A stretch of DNA of 64,000 nucleotides from Fimenecus sp963590415. Lineage in GTDB: Bacteria > Bacillota > Clostridia > Oscillospirales > Acutalibacteraceae. The notes beneath the pieces were generated by a model, which searched no databases, was not told the DNA's origin, and saw only the letters and a list, made by a program, of their open reading frames with translations. The translations under genes and the position numbers were made by a program. How positions within the stretch are numbered: the first letter of the stretch is position 1; the number at the start of each line of letters is the position of its first letter. The stretch lies in contig CAVAPB010000003.1 of assembly GCA_963590415.1 (NCBI GenBank), positions 38,807-102,806 on the forward strand, given 5' to 3'. Shown here in pieces: positions 1 through 7,444 of the stretch.

Positions 1-155
1 TCCTTATTTTATGTTTTTGAGACAATACCCCAAATGTTCTCTGCAGCATTTTTCCTTATCGAAATCATATGTTGAAAGAAAGCTATACTGTAGAAAATTT
101 TATTTTACATTGCTTATCATTTTTCTGAAAAGCAACAAAAACACATTAACATAAA

Positions 156-189
156 CAAAGCAATGCACAAAAATCGGTGCAATGCTTTG
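156..189 (-). terminator. Stem-loop after the FtsH-like gene (terminator-like)
   Basis: Two 13-base arms (CAAAGCAATGCAC and GTGCAATGCTTTG) pair apart from one A-A mismatch, 28 bases past the stop of the FtsH-like gene. The minus-strand continuation is T-rich (TTTATGTTAATGTGTTTTTG). The core of the stem also matches the island operator, so it may instead or also be a regulatory site. Confidence 0.5.
163..180 (-). promoter_or_regulatory. Candidate island operator at the left edge (site 1)
   Basis: Minus-strand TGCACCGATTTTTGTGCA matches the inverted repeat TGCACCA-N4-TGGTGCA at 6 of 7 positions in each arm. A loose -10 (TAATGT) lies 17 bases beyond the TTTGTG part. If real, it would drive a gene lying left of the window. 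The overlap with a terminator-like stem makes this uncertain. Confidence 0.4.
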
Positions 190-216
190 TTATCATTTTT
201 ATTCGGCAAGGGAAGC

Positions 217-1497
217 TTACACAGCCACTTCGGTAACAACGGTGCTTTCTCTGATGCGCCTGATATCGGAATGAAGCAGCGTTTCCTTCTCAATAAGTGC
301 AGAGGTAGCCTTCTCCAGAAAATCTCTGTTTTTAAGAAGGATATCCCTCGCTTTAAGCATATAGCGTTCAAGCTCTGCATGGGTGACGGCTTCGTTTCTG
401 GAATTCATATTCTCCGAGGTGTCCGAAAACCTTTTTGTGGCTACATCAATCATTCCGAAGCCGAGAGTTGCGTTCTCCGAAATGCCAGCTCTAATGCAGT
501 TGAAAGCACGGTTTATATCGGTTTTGCAGCCGCTCGCAACGGTATCGGAGTAATAAAGCTCAACAGCCGCCTTCCCCGCAAGAGATACAAGGACGTAATG
601 GGGTCTTCTGGAAAGCTCCTTGCATCGGTGAATAAAGCCACCGGTGGAGTCTCTGCCGGTAGAACGGAGGGAGGCAAGTCCCACACTTCCCGGACAAAGA
701 ATCTCGGACACAACAAGATGTCCCGCTTCGTGGAGTGCTGTTTTCTTCATGTCTTCTGCGGATGTTTTTGTAAAATTATCCGGTGAGTCATATTGCATCC
801 GCAGAACGGATTTTACAAAATCATCCATTTCAATACTGCTTTTTCTTGCGTGTGCAGCACTGATTGCGGCTTCATTCAGTATGGTCTCAAGCTCGGCACA
901 GGAGCTGTAGCTGATCATCTTCGAAAGGTCGTCCATGTCAACGTTTTCGGCAACCTTTTTGTCTGAAAGATAGTGCTTGATGATTTCAACGGCGTCCTTG
1001 TCGGTAGGCAGCTGAACCTCAATTTTTCGGTCAAAACGCCCCGATCTCACAAGAGAGTTCGGCAGCTTCCAAATCTCATTTGCAGTTGCAAGAACGAACA
1101 CATTACAGTTCTTAACCTCATCAATACCTGACTGAACCGCCACATATTCTTCCGTATCACGATGGTTACTGTCCTCATTGGCAAACTTGTCCATATCATC
1201 CAAAAAGACAACACAAGGAGCGTTTTCCTTTGCCTTTCGGAAAGCGTCCGTAATATCGCCGATAAAATCGTCACTGCCCTTATTTCTGCGTACAACATAA
1301 GCTTTAAGACCGCTTTCTTCTATAAAGCACTTTGCAATAAGAGTTTTTCCGAGTCCCGGATCGCCGTACAGCAAAATCCCCTGAGGCAGCTTGGCTCCCA
1401 AGTCCTCGTAAGTCTTTCTGTTGTGAATCATATCGCAGATTTGCAACAGCTCGTTCTTGATTGTCTCGTAGCCAATTACTTTTTCAAATGCGTTCAT
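217..1497 (-). CDS. Soluble FtsH-like AAA ATPase fused to an M41 metallopeptidase
   Basis: This is a 426-residue ATP-dependent zinc protease. It has Walker A GDPGLGKT (45-52), Walker B VVFLDD (96-101), the SRH arginines RSGRFDR (151-157), and an M41 domain with HEAGH (256-260) and a downstream acidic zinc ligand in KTDINRA (D327). The N-terminal membrane segments of real FtsH are absent: the AAA domain begins at once, and the protein is about 200 residues shorter than FtsH. The start is the ATG at 1497, behind GGAGG; an upstream in-frame start is less well placed. It is the last gene of the minus-strand island and has its own promoter with an operator-like palindrome. Protease function is well supported; its substrate is unknown and a cytosolic role in a stress or defence response is inference. 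Confidence 0.85.
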   Translation of the reverse strand: MNAFEKVIGYETIKNELLQICDMIHNRKTYEDLGAKLPQGILLYGDPGLGKTLIAKCFIEESGLKAYVVRRNKGSDDFIGDITDAFRKAKENAPCVVFLDDMDKFANEDSNHRDTEEYVAVQSGIDEVKNCNVFVLATANEIWKLPNSLVRSGRFDRKIEVQLPTDKDAVEIIKHYLSDKKVAENVDMDDLSKMISYSSCAELETILNEAAISAAHARKSSIEMDDFVKSVLRMQYDSPDNFTKTSAEDMKKTALHEAGHLVVSEILCPGSVGLASLRSTGRDSTGGFIHRCKELSRRPHYVLVSLAGKAAVELYYSDTVASGCKTDINRAFNCIRAGISENATLGFGMIDVATKRFSDTSENMNSRNEAVTHAELERYMLKARDILLKNRDFLEKATSALIEKETLLHSDIRRIRESTVVTEVAV

Positions 1498-1549
1498 ATT
1501 AAATCCTCCACACATTCACACTTTTTTCGTCTTTTTCTTTTACGGCAAG

Positions 1550-1583
1550 ATTATACCAAATGCAACGTACGTTATTTGGTACA
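1550..1583 (-). promoter_or_regulatory. Promoter and palindrome before the FtsH-like gene (site 2)
   Basis: A minus-strand TATAAT (1550-1555) sits next to a palindromic stretch: TACCAAAT (1554-1561) and ATTTGGTA (1574-1581) are perfect arms around the palindrome AACGTACGTT. The TGTACCAAAT part (1574-1583) resembles one half of the island operator (TGTACCA against TGCACCA), but the other half matches poorly. No good -35 box is visible. Confidence 0.5.
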
Positions 1584-1718
1584 TTGCGTTTGGCAGGCAA
1601 CATAATTTCAAACGTATAAGCATAGACCGATTATTTGATAACTTTTCCTCCTTTCAAAGTATTATCTTGAGTCATACATTACTTCGGGTTTTTAAAATCA
1701 ATATGTAAAAGCCCTCCG

Positions 1719-1796
1719 TTAAATACTTACACAGGTAAAATTATAATGATTTGATCCGTCACTTTTTTTACGGACATCGGTTAGTTCAGTATACAC
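1719..1796 (-). other. Possible 25-codon reading frame or gene remnant
   Basis: A GTG-started frame of 25 codons (VYTELTDVRKKSDGSNHYNF and on to CVSI) lies about 45 bases downstream of operator site 3. The frame is open further upstream without a good start and has only AAAGG as a weak ribosome site. A second short frame of 14 codons (MTQDNTLKGGKVIK) lies at 1631-1675. Both read like pieces of a decayed coding region; a leader peptide cannot be excluded. The rest of the 360-base gap (1498-1857) shows only promoter and operator sequence. Confidence 0.25.
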
Positions 1797-1839
1797 CTCA
1801 CCTTTGTCGTCTTTTGTATATTGAGTATATCATGTGTAA

Positions 1840-1857
1840 TGTTCCAAATAAGGTGCA
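1840..1857 (-). promoter_or_regulatory. Island operator copy (site 3)
   Basis: Minus-strand TGCACCTTATTTGGAACA follows TGCACCA-N4-TGGTGCA with 6 of 7 and 5 of 7 arm matches. It abuts the stop codon of the LRR gene and points towards the FtsH-like gene. A TATACT lies 12 bases and a CAATAT 18 bases downstream, so the promoter itself is not clear. Confidence 0.6.
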
Positions 1858-2496
1858 TTAAATCGTCCTGAAAAATTCTGTGATATCCTTATTACCGACT
1901 TTCACATTAAAAAAGCAATTAAAATTTTCTCCAGGAAGCTTACACAAAAAATGAATATTTGCCGAAAAGAGCGCTTCGTTTCCGGGAATAAAAATCATTC
2001 GTTCGGCTTTGATCTCCTGCACAGGCGTTCCGGGAATCAATTGTCCAAATTCTAACTCGTGTTTGTGATGAATGATATTAATTCTATTCCATTCTTCCAT
2101 TGTGCCTTCAAAGTAAACATCTTCTAACTGCTCACATCCGGCAAATGTACCCTCTTTTATGATCTTAACCTTCCGTGGAACAGTAATTCTCTTTAATCCT
2201 GTGCATCCTTCAAAGGCCCCTTTAGGGAATCTTTCGATGCTTTGAGGCAAAACGATATCCGTTATGTTGCTGTTTCCGGAAAAGACCTGGCGGCTGAATG
2301 TGATTACAGGGACATTTCTCCCGTACCTATTCGTCGCTCTCTCCGGAATCTTTATTATATTTAAGCCGGAATCTCCGATTGAGGTCACGCCTAAAGGAAG
2401 ATTTTGCGGATGCAGCCACATAAACGGCAACTCATATTCAATTGTATCCGAGTAAGGCACATCTTTGATCATTTCCTCATATTCTCTATAATTCAT
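1858..2496 (-). CDS. BspA-type leucine-rich-repeat protein (212 aa)
   Basis: The middle of the protein has degenerate LRR_5/BspA-like repeats: phrases such as FSGNSNITDIVLP, GAFEGCTGLKRITVP and GTFAGCEQLEDVYF recur at about 23-residue spacing, with the typical F-x-G/N-C-x-x-L pattern. There is no signal peptide or membrane segment, so it should be cytosolic, unlike most BspA-type surface proteins. The final 60 residues are unrelated to the repeats and not recognised. The ATG at 2496 has GAAGGG eight bases upstream. The gene is preceded by its own promoter and a SAM-type riboswitch, so it forms a separate transcription unit within the island. A binding or sensor role is inference. Confidence 0.75.
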   Translation of the reverse strand: MNYREYEEMIKDVPYSDTIEYELPFMWLHPQNLPLGVTSIGDSGLNIIKIPERATNRYGRNVPVITFSRQVFSGNSNITDIVLPQSIERFPKGAFEGCTGLKRITVPRKVKIIKEGTFAGCEQLEDVYFEGTMEEWNRINIIHHKHELEFGQLIPGTPVQEIKAERMIFIPGNEALFSANIHFLCKLPGENFNCFFNVKVGNKDITEFFRTI

Positions 2497-2521
2497 TTTG
2501 TTTTCCCTTCATAAACAACTT

Positions 2522-2550
2522 AAAGCACCCATCGGTACGATGAGTGCTTT
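2522..2550 (-). terminator. Hairpin downstream of the SAM riboswitch (likely expression platform)
   Basis: The arms AAAGCACTCATCG and CGATGGGTGCTTT (minus strand) pair over 13 bases with one G-U, around a 3-base loop, and are followed by AGUUGUUUAU. It lies between the aptamer and the start codon of the LRR gene, the place expected for a transcription-terminating switch. The U-tract is weak, so control by another route is possible. Confidence 0.6.
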
Positions 2551-2555
2551 AATGG

Positions 2556-2641
2556 CTCCATCGTTCAAGCTTTAGCACCTTTCCTTTTGGAAGGTTGCTG
2601 TGCGGTCATCGGGCTTGTCCCTCGCGCACTCTTTATGGATA
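2556..2641 (-). promoter_or_regulatory. SAM-I-clan riboswitch (S-box, possibly SAM-I/IV variant)
   Basis: The minus strand shows the conserved S-box blocks in order: AUAAAGAG, GAGGGACAAGCCCGAUGA, CAGCAACC, GGUGCUAAAG and GAACGAUGGAG. The P1 arms UCCAU/AUGGA, P2 arms GUGCG/CGCAC, kink-turn-like GAGGGA...GAUGA and P3 arms ACCUUCC/GGAAAGGU all pair. The P4 region is reduced, which points to the I/IV-type variant. A minus-strand TATAAT at about 2651-2656 provides a start just upstream. SAM-I riboswitches bind S-adenosylmethionine and normally turn off methionine or SAM genes; here the only downstream gene is the LRR protein. Confidence 0.85.
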
Positions 2642-2683
2642 TTCTTCTGTATTATAATAATCTGTTTTTGGGATAGCTGAATT

Positions 2684-3391
2684 TTATAGGTAAAATTCTT
2701 TCAGGTCATCAAGCCGCAAAAGGCAAGGATTATTTCCATAAGGTACACCAACATCAACATCTATCCAAGTATCGGTTTTAAGGATTTTGCCATTGTATTT
2801 TTCACCGTAACTTTTTGTCGGTGTATGGCCGAAAACAGTAATACAATCATCAAAATAACGGTCGTTAAGTTCGGGCCAAGCCCAGATAAACTCATCGGCA
2901 GTATAGTCCGCCAGGTTTCTTTCGGGTGAAAAATTATCGAGTCCGGAATGGCAAAGCAGAAAATCCTTTTCTCCTGCGTGTACGGTTTCGTAAAGCGGAG
3001 CCTCTTTTAGATAACCAATAATATCGTTGAGCGTTTCCTGCGATTCGTTTTTAAGCTTTCTTAATGCTTTTAGGGTAACGTCGCCACCGTTTAACATATA
3101 GTTGTTCAGCAGTTCCATTTGCTCCTTGCCGAAATGCTTGATACTTTCCTCTGTGATTTCGTTAAATACAAAATCACAGGATAAGAGCATTGCCTCGTGA
3201 TTTCCTAAAATTAACTGCGCATTCGGTTGTTCCAATAACCACCTTAAAATTGCAACACCGCCGTCATTTTGGCGGTCAATGACATCGCCCAAAACAAACA
3301 GCCAATCATTTTTGCTAAAATATGCTTTTTTTAGCAGTGCTTTTAACTTTGTAAGTTCAAGTCCGTGTAAATCGGAAGTTACATATATCAT
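2684..3391 (-). CDS. PPP-family metallophosphatase (calcineurin-like)
   Basis: This 235-residue protein has the dinuclear-metal motifs of the PPP family in order: SDLHG (6-10), GDVIDR (about 35-40), GNHEA (about 63-67), a later CHSG and FGHTP near residue 190. The size and motif set fit the bacterial serine/threonine phosphatase and ApaH/PrpE-like group, so the substrate could be a phosphoprotein or a dinucleoside polyphosphate. It starts 9 bases after the SMC-like gene and is the last gene of the CbbX operon. No membrane segment is seen. Its presence in an ATPase-rich island suggests a signalling or nucleotide-cleaving role, which is inference. Confidence 0.85.
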   Translation of the reverse strand: MIYVTSDLHGLELTKLKALLKKAYFSKNDWLFVLGDVIDRQNDGGVAILRWLLEQPNAQLILGNHEAMLLSCDFVFNEITEESIKHFGKEQMELLNNYMLNGGDVTLKALRKLKNESQETLNDIIGYLKEAPLYETVHAGEKDFLLCHSGLDNFSPERNLADYTADEFIWAWPELNDRYFDDCITVFGHTPTKSYGEKYNGKILKTDTWIDVDVGVPYGNNPCLLRLDDLKEFYL

Positions 3392-3400
3392 TTAACCACC

Positions 3401-4228
3401 TCAATTATTGAACACAATACTTTGTTTGCCCAGACCTTTTGATTTAGCAAGCAGTTTATGGAAACCAATATACTCGCTTAGATTTCCGGCATCAATGAGC
3501 ATTGGCCATTTTTCATGGTTTATATCGCGAATATCTTCAAATCCGCACCAGAACTTATTTACTTCAATATAGCAATAATAATCAAAAAGCTTTTTTTCCC
3601 GGTCATTCAGAACTGCTGTAAAATTGGGGAGCGTAGGGCAATACCAAATAAAGCTTCCGTCTGAGCGAAGCTCGGCTTTATATAAACCCGTAAAAGAATC
3701 GTAAGCCCCATATTTTTGGATAAACTCCTTAAGATAAGTCCGAAACGTCTGTGTTGACCCGAAACCGTTCGTTTTCTTTTGAAAATCCCCCAAAGCATAA
3801 TACTTCTCCGGATCCTTGTAATGAAGAAGCCGATTTGAAAATGCATTTTTTGTATCGTACCGATAGTATATAAGGTCTTCCTCCTCCTCACACAGTCGCA
3901 TATTTCTGAAAAGTATAGACACATCAACAGCAGCGTTGGTTTTACAGTCGGTTGCCTCATAAATACATTCACTACTATGAGGCTGTCCTCTTGCAGTGAT
4001 CGTATACGGATGACCGGCAATTTCAAGTTTGAGGATGATTTCTGTATTTTCCGAAACATCAAATGCTTCAGAACAGTCTATCAGGTTTTTATTATTTGTG
4101 GCAAGTCCAATTGCCTTCACGACGCTTTCTGTATCGGGAACAGTTATAGCAGTAACTTGTTCGTGGAAGGGGGCATCAAAATGTTCAATCCCTCCGAATT
4201 CTTTTATTGTCAGCTTTTTCAGAATCAA
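3401..4228 (-). CDS. Protein with SMC/RecN-like N-terminus, rest unknown (275 aa)
   Basis: The first 50 residues (MILKKLTIKEFGGIEHFDAP and on) resemble the opening strands of SMC/RecN/RecF-type ABC ATPases, but there is no GxxGxGKS Walker A where it should follow (ITVPDTESVVKAIGLATNN instead). No signature or Walker B is found either. The rest, rich in aromatic and acidic residues, is not recognised. It may be a degenerate ATPase half or a partner protein that keeps only the fold. The start is TTG at 4228 with AGGAGG nine bases upstream. It lies 55 bases after the CbbX-like gene and 9 before the phosphatase, so all three are likely co-transcribed. Confidence 0.6.
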   Translation of the reverse strand: MILKKLTIKEFGGIEHFDAPFHEQVTAITVPDTESVVKAIGLATNNKNLIDCSEAFDVSENTEIILKLEIAGHPYTITARGQPHSSECIYEATDCKTNAAVDVSILFRNMRLCEEEEDLIYYRYDTKNAFSNRLLHYKDPEKYYALGDFQKKTNGFGSTQTFRTYLKEFIQKYGAYDSFTGLYKAELRSDGSFIWYCPTLPNFTAVLNDREKKLFDYYCYIEVNKFWCGFEDIRDINHEKWPMLIDAGNLSEYIGFHKLLAKSKGLGKQSIVFNN

Positions 4229-4283
4229 ACACTTCGTCCTCCTTCCTTTTTCTTGCGCAATATGCTAATATCTGAATACGGCA

Positions 4284-6302
4284 TTACGCGCAAAATCCGA
4301 TTTGTTTTATTTGAGGCTTTGTACTTGCTTTCGGAAGTTCAATATCCTCAGCTGTAATGGTAATAATATCGTCATTCCCGATAGAATCAAAGTTCATTGT
4401 CAGCAGGCGAGTGGCCTGAGCCATCTTTGCCTTTTCGATTACATTTCTGACATAGCGACCGTTACCGAAATCACTTTCGGATCTTGCAGTGTTAAACAGA
4501 CCGGATAGTTTTTCAAATGCTTCCTCTGTAAATTTTAAACCTTTCTGCTTTGCAATCAGCTTTGCTATTTCACAGAGTGATTCCGTATCATAATCATCGA
4601 ACGGAACATGATAAGCAATTCTGGATCTGAGACCGGGATTCTTTTGAAGGAAGCCCTCCATTTTATCCGGATAACCTGCGAAGATAACAACAACATCGTC
4701 GCGGTGATTTTCCATTTCCTGAACAATGGTGTTAATTGCCTCGTCCCCGAAAGAGCCATTTCTGTCATCAACAAGAGAATAGGCTTCGTCAATGAACAGT
4801 ACGCTCCCTTGTGCTTCTTTGAATTTTTTTTGAATTGTCGGGGCTGTCCATCCCACATATTTGCCCACCAGGTCTCCTCGGCCGACCTCAACCAGATTTC
4901 CTTTAGAAAGAAGATCGTTTTCTTTCATAATTTTCGCAAAGAGTCTTGCAACGGTTGTTTTTGCTGTTCCCGGATTGCCGGTAAAAATCATGTGCATTGC
5001 AGGGTGATCGATTTTCATCCCCTTATCTGCAAAGAGTTTCTGTGCTTTATAGTAGTTCAGTGCCTGATCGATAACCATCTTTGCTTCGTCAAGTCCGATC
5101 ATCTGCTTTAATTCATCGTAAGCCGATCCCTTCGGCGCGGCTTTAATAACCTCGTGTTTAACAGTAGCAACATCTTTATACTGCGGATATACAGCCGTCT
5201 TAAGCTTGTTATTATACCAATCATCAAACAGGTTGTGAAGATCGGTAGTAAGATAGCCTTTTCCGTCCTCAACCTTTTCAAAAAGTTTTTTGTCTGTTCG
5301 GATTCCGCTATCTTTTGCCAACGTTCTAAGAAAGCCTTTTGCACATTCTCCTGAAACAAACTTCTCTTTAAATTCAACAATACTCGTATTGCCGAGATTT
5401 TCATAGAAAATATCCTTTGATGCGGTACATTCACGGGGCAGACAAAACACCGTAAGAACCTGATTGCGATATTTTTTCATTATCTCGCAAAGCGTTTCGA
5501 TTGTCTCCCTGCCACAGCTCGCATAATCATCCTCTGTATCATCGTTTGCCAAATACCTGACAACAATCGCTCCGCCAACGGCGCTTTTATACAAGCAGTC
5601 GTAAACCATGCTTGAAAAGCTTTCGCCCGGTCTGAAATTCAAAAAACAGTATCGCTTGTTATGCAGTCTGTTATTGGCATACAATGCCTGCAATAGAATT
5701 CGAAACATTCCTTTTCGAGTCTCTCTGTCATCCGTCTGTATCAGATAATGGACGGGATGACCGACAACATTCTGCTTTGAGCTTCCCGCATAAATACGAT
5801 CCAATTCAGAAATTAAATCATCCTTGGCAAGGAATCGCGCGGCATCTTCATATACAGCTTTTTTATTACCATCCTCAAGAAGATGTTCGCCAAACGAAAT
5901 TCCTCTGCCGTATCTTCCATTAAGCTTATCCAGATCGAACTGTTCCAAAACCTCATCGTCATCGTTGATATAATCTTTTCTGCAGGCACCGGCAAGCATA
6001 TTGCGAAGCGTGCTGAAAGTAATTTCTTCAAGGCGTATATCCTTCAACTCAAGCTCTATCGTTTGCAGATAACCGGAAACTAAATTGAATACATCAGCAT
6101 GGATATTCATAATGATGCCCCCGGTTACCAGATTTCCCGAAGCATCATTCACAAACAGATATGCTTTATGTTTCTCAAGCTGATTGAAGGAACTGGTCTT
6201 TATCGAAATTTTTTCCGTTTTTTCATACATTACCCTGCGATTATCATTTCCCTCTGACCACTTTTCGTCAGTTGTAATTCCCTCAAATTTATAGAACTGC
6301 AT
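4284..6302 (-). CDS. CbbX/SpoVK-like AAA+ ATPase with long N-terminal region
   Basis: This 672-residue protein has its AAA+ core in the last third: Walker A GNPGTAKTT (Ala in place of the last Gly), the pore-loop region GKYVGWT, Walker B VLFIDEAYSL, sensor VIFAGYP and arginine-finger region PGLRSRI. This is the CbxX/CfqX group that includes the rubisco activase CbbX and SpoVK. The first 390 residues are not recognised; they contain a second NTPase-like layout (GHPVHYLIQ, then IVVRYLAND) without a clear P-loop. The ATG at 6302 is chosen because GGAGG lies eight bases before it; a start 24 bases upstream has none. Operator site 4 lies 60 bases upstream. It is probably a remodelling ATPase; the partner is unknown. 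Confidence 0.85.
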   Translation of the reverse strand: MQFYKFEGITTDEKWSEGNDNRRVMYEKTEKISIKTSSFNQLEKHKAYLFVNDASGNLVTGGIIMNIHADVFNLVSGYLQTIELELKDIRLEEITFSTLRNMLAGACRKDYINDDDEVLEQFDLDKLNGRYGRGISFGEHLLEDGNKKAVYEDAARFLAKDDLISELDRIYAGSSKQNVVGHPVHYLIQTDDRETRKGMFRILLQALYANNRLHNKRYCFLNFRPGESFSSMVYDCLYKSAVGGAIVVRYLANDDTEDDYASCGRETIETLCEIMKKYRNQVLTVFCLPRECTASKDIFYENLGNTSIVEFKEKFVSGECAKGFLRTLAKDSGIRTDKKLFEKVEDGKGYLTTDLHNLFDDWYNNKLKTAVYPQYKDVATVKHEVIKAAPKGSAYDELKQMIGLDEAKMVIDQALNYYKAQKLFADKGMKIDHPAMHMIFTGNPGTAKTTVARLFAKIMKENDLLSKGNLVEVGRGDLVGKYVGWTAPTIQKKFKEAQGSVLFIDEAYSLVDDRNGSFGDEAINTIVQEMENHRDDVVVIFAGYPDKMEGFLQKNPGLRSRIAYHVPFDDYDTESLCEIAKLIAKQKGLKFTEEAFEKLSGLFNTARSESDFGNGRYVRNVIEKAKMAQATRLLTMNFDSIGNDDIITITAEDIELPKASTKPQIKQIGFCA

Positions 6303-6342
6303 ATTATGTACCTCCGCAACCATCATATTACATCTTTACGAA

Positions 6343-6379
6343 ATAATAATATCAAAAGAAATGTGCCGAATTTGGTGCT
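6343..6379 (-). promoter_or_regulatory. Promoter with island operator (site 4)
   Basis: Minus-strand AGCACCAAATTCGGCACA (6362-6379) fits the island inverted repeat with 6 of 7 and 4 of 7 arm matches. The TTCGGC part could serve as -35, with TATTAT (6343-6348) 16 bases on. It sits in the gap between the HAD gene stop and the CbbX-like start. Confidence 0.6.
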
Positions 6380-6385
6380 TAACCA

Positions 6386-6964
6386 TCAATCTTGTCTGAT
6401 CACATCAAGCAACGCACGCCTTAACATTGATATGCTATTAATTTTCAGCCGAGGTCCGGTCACGAAAGTTCCGTTTAGCCCATTGTATTCATTAAGAATT
6501 TTTATAGCCTTGCCGCCGGCATCAATCCACTCATTAAGATTCGGACTGTGGTCATCCAAAAGAATATCATTTGAAGAAAGGTCTTTTATTGCCTCAGATT
6601 TACTTGTCCCACATATAGTAAAAAATCGGTGATAAGTATCGATCTCAGGAATATATTTGTCGAGCCATTCCATTTTTTCCTGTTTTGACTGTTCGGCACA
6701 TTCTGAGATTACAGCCGAAAGAACATAAACATCAAACTGGTCTAATTTGATTAGCCCTTTGACTGATTCAACCATTTCAGATCTTGGCGAAAGTGATGCG
6801 AAATATCCGACACTCAACATATCCGCCATTTTCGCTTCGGGTCTATATTCGCATAAGACGCCATCCATATCAATGAACACACGTTTTTTCAGAGACTTTT
6901 TACAGACTGCGAAATGGTCAAAGTTTCTGCTGATGTATTCGTCATAGTATTTTTTATTATCCAT
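6386..6964 (-). CDS. HAD-superfamily phosphatase, 5'-nucleotidase (NT5C)-like
   Basis: At 192 residues it carries HAD motif I FIDMDGVLCEY (31-41), motif II in VYVLSA, a lysine in GTSKSEAI and motif III LLDDHSPNLNEW. The layout and the LLDDxxxN-W-x-x-G-G ending resemble the bacterial 5'(3')-deoxyribonucleotidase (NT5C) group, which dephosphorylates nucleoside monophosphates. It follows the basic small protein by 16 bases, and AAAGGA lies near its ATG. No membrane segment. In a defence setting a nucleotide-depleting role would make sense, but the sequence alone does not show it. Confidence 0.75.
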   Translation of the reverse strand: MDNKKYYDEYISRNFDHFAVCKKSLKKRVFIDMDGVLCEYRPEAKMADMLSVGYFASLSPRSEMVESVKGLIKLDQFDVYVLSAVISECAEQSKQEKMEWLDKYIPEIDTYHRFFTICGTSKSEAIKDLSSNDILLDDHSPNLNEWIDAGGKAIKILNEYNGLNGTFVTGPRLKINSISMLRRALLDVIRQD

Positions 6965-6980
6965 CTCGAAGATCCTTTCA

Positions 6981-7340
6981 TTAAATCCAGGTCCACCAAT
7001 AATCGAATACTCTCCGATAATGATTGCCTTTAGGCAACAATGTCTCCGTGTGAAGATGTCTGACCTTTCGACAGGATGCCTTTTTTAAACATTTTTGTGC
7101 GCCGCTTCTTTTGCCCCGCTTGATCCTGTTTGTATAAACATATTTCTTGAGATCACGATCCCACTTGCACTCTCGCCATATTGAAGGCTTGTAACCGGTA
7201 CAATGCGACAACTCATAAAGTAAGCGCTGCTTGTGTTGTTTTTGCCTTTTCATACTAATATAGCGCTTGCCCTTTTTGCGAATGTGTTCCTCCGAAAGGA
7301 CGATACCGAAATCCATTTCTAATTCTTTCTCATATTTCAT
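6981..7340 (-). CDS. Highly basic small protein, function unknown (119 aa)
   Basis: I do not recognise this protein. It is very rich in Lys, Arg and His (for example KKGKRYISMKRQKQHKQR and NRIKRGKRSGAQKCLKKASC), has several Cys and His, and ends in aromatic residues (YWWTWI), so nucleic-acid binding is plausible. The ATG at 7340 is preceded by AAGGAG at about 13 bases. The promoter at 7376-7415 carries operator site 5, and the HAD gene follows 16 bases later, suggesting a two-gene operon. Confidence 0.6.
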   Translation of the reverse strand: MKYEKELEMDFGIVLSEEHIRKKGKRYISMKRQKQHKQRLLYELSHCTGYKPSIWRECKWDRDLKKYVYTNRIKRGKRSGAQKCLKKASCRKVRHLHTETLLPKGNHYRRVFDYWWTWI

Positions 7341-7375
7341 TTCGATGAAACGCTCCTTTTTTGCTCTTTTGAGAT

Positions 7376-7415
7376 AATATAATTATAGTAAGCCATATGC
7401 ACCAAAAACGTCGCG
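7376..7415 (-). promoter_or_regulatory. Promoter overlapping island operator (site 5)
   Basis: Plus-strand TGCACCAAAAACG (7398-7410) is identical over 13 bases to site 6. On the minus strand TTGGTG acts as -35, with TATATT 18 bases downstream (a TATAAT also lies 12 bases away). Only one half of the inverted repeat is strong. It drives the basic protein and HAD genes. Confidence 0.7.
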
Positions 7416-7444
7416 CTTGTTGTATGTCACTCAAGGCATAAATG

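Noticed and set aside
163..786. Plus-strand open frame of about 200 codons opposite the FtsH-like gene
   Set aside because: It lies antisense to a gene with clear AAA and M41 motifs, has no ribosome site and no family-like content.
1631..1675. 14-codon gene MTQDNTLKGGKVIK
   Set aside because: No ribosome site in front, and an in-frame stop close upstream; more likely part of decayed sequence.
2556..2641. T-box or cobalamin riboswitch
   Set aside because: No T-box bulge and no cobalamin box; the S-box blocks fit throughout.
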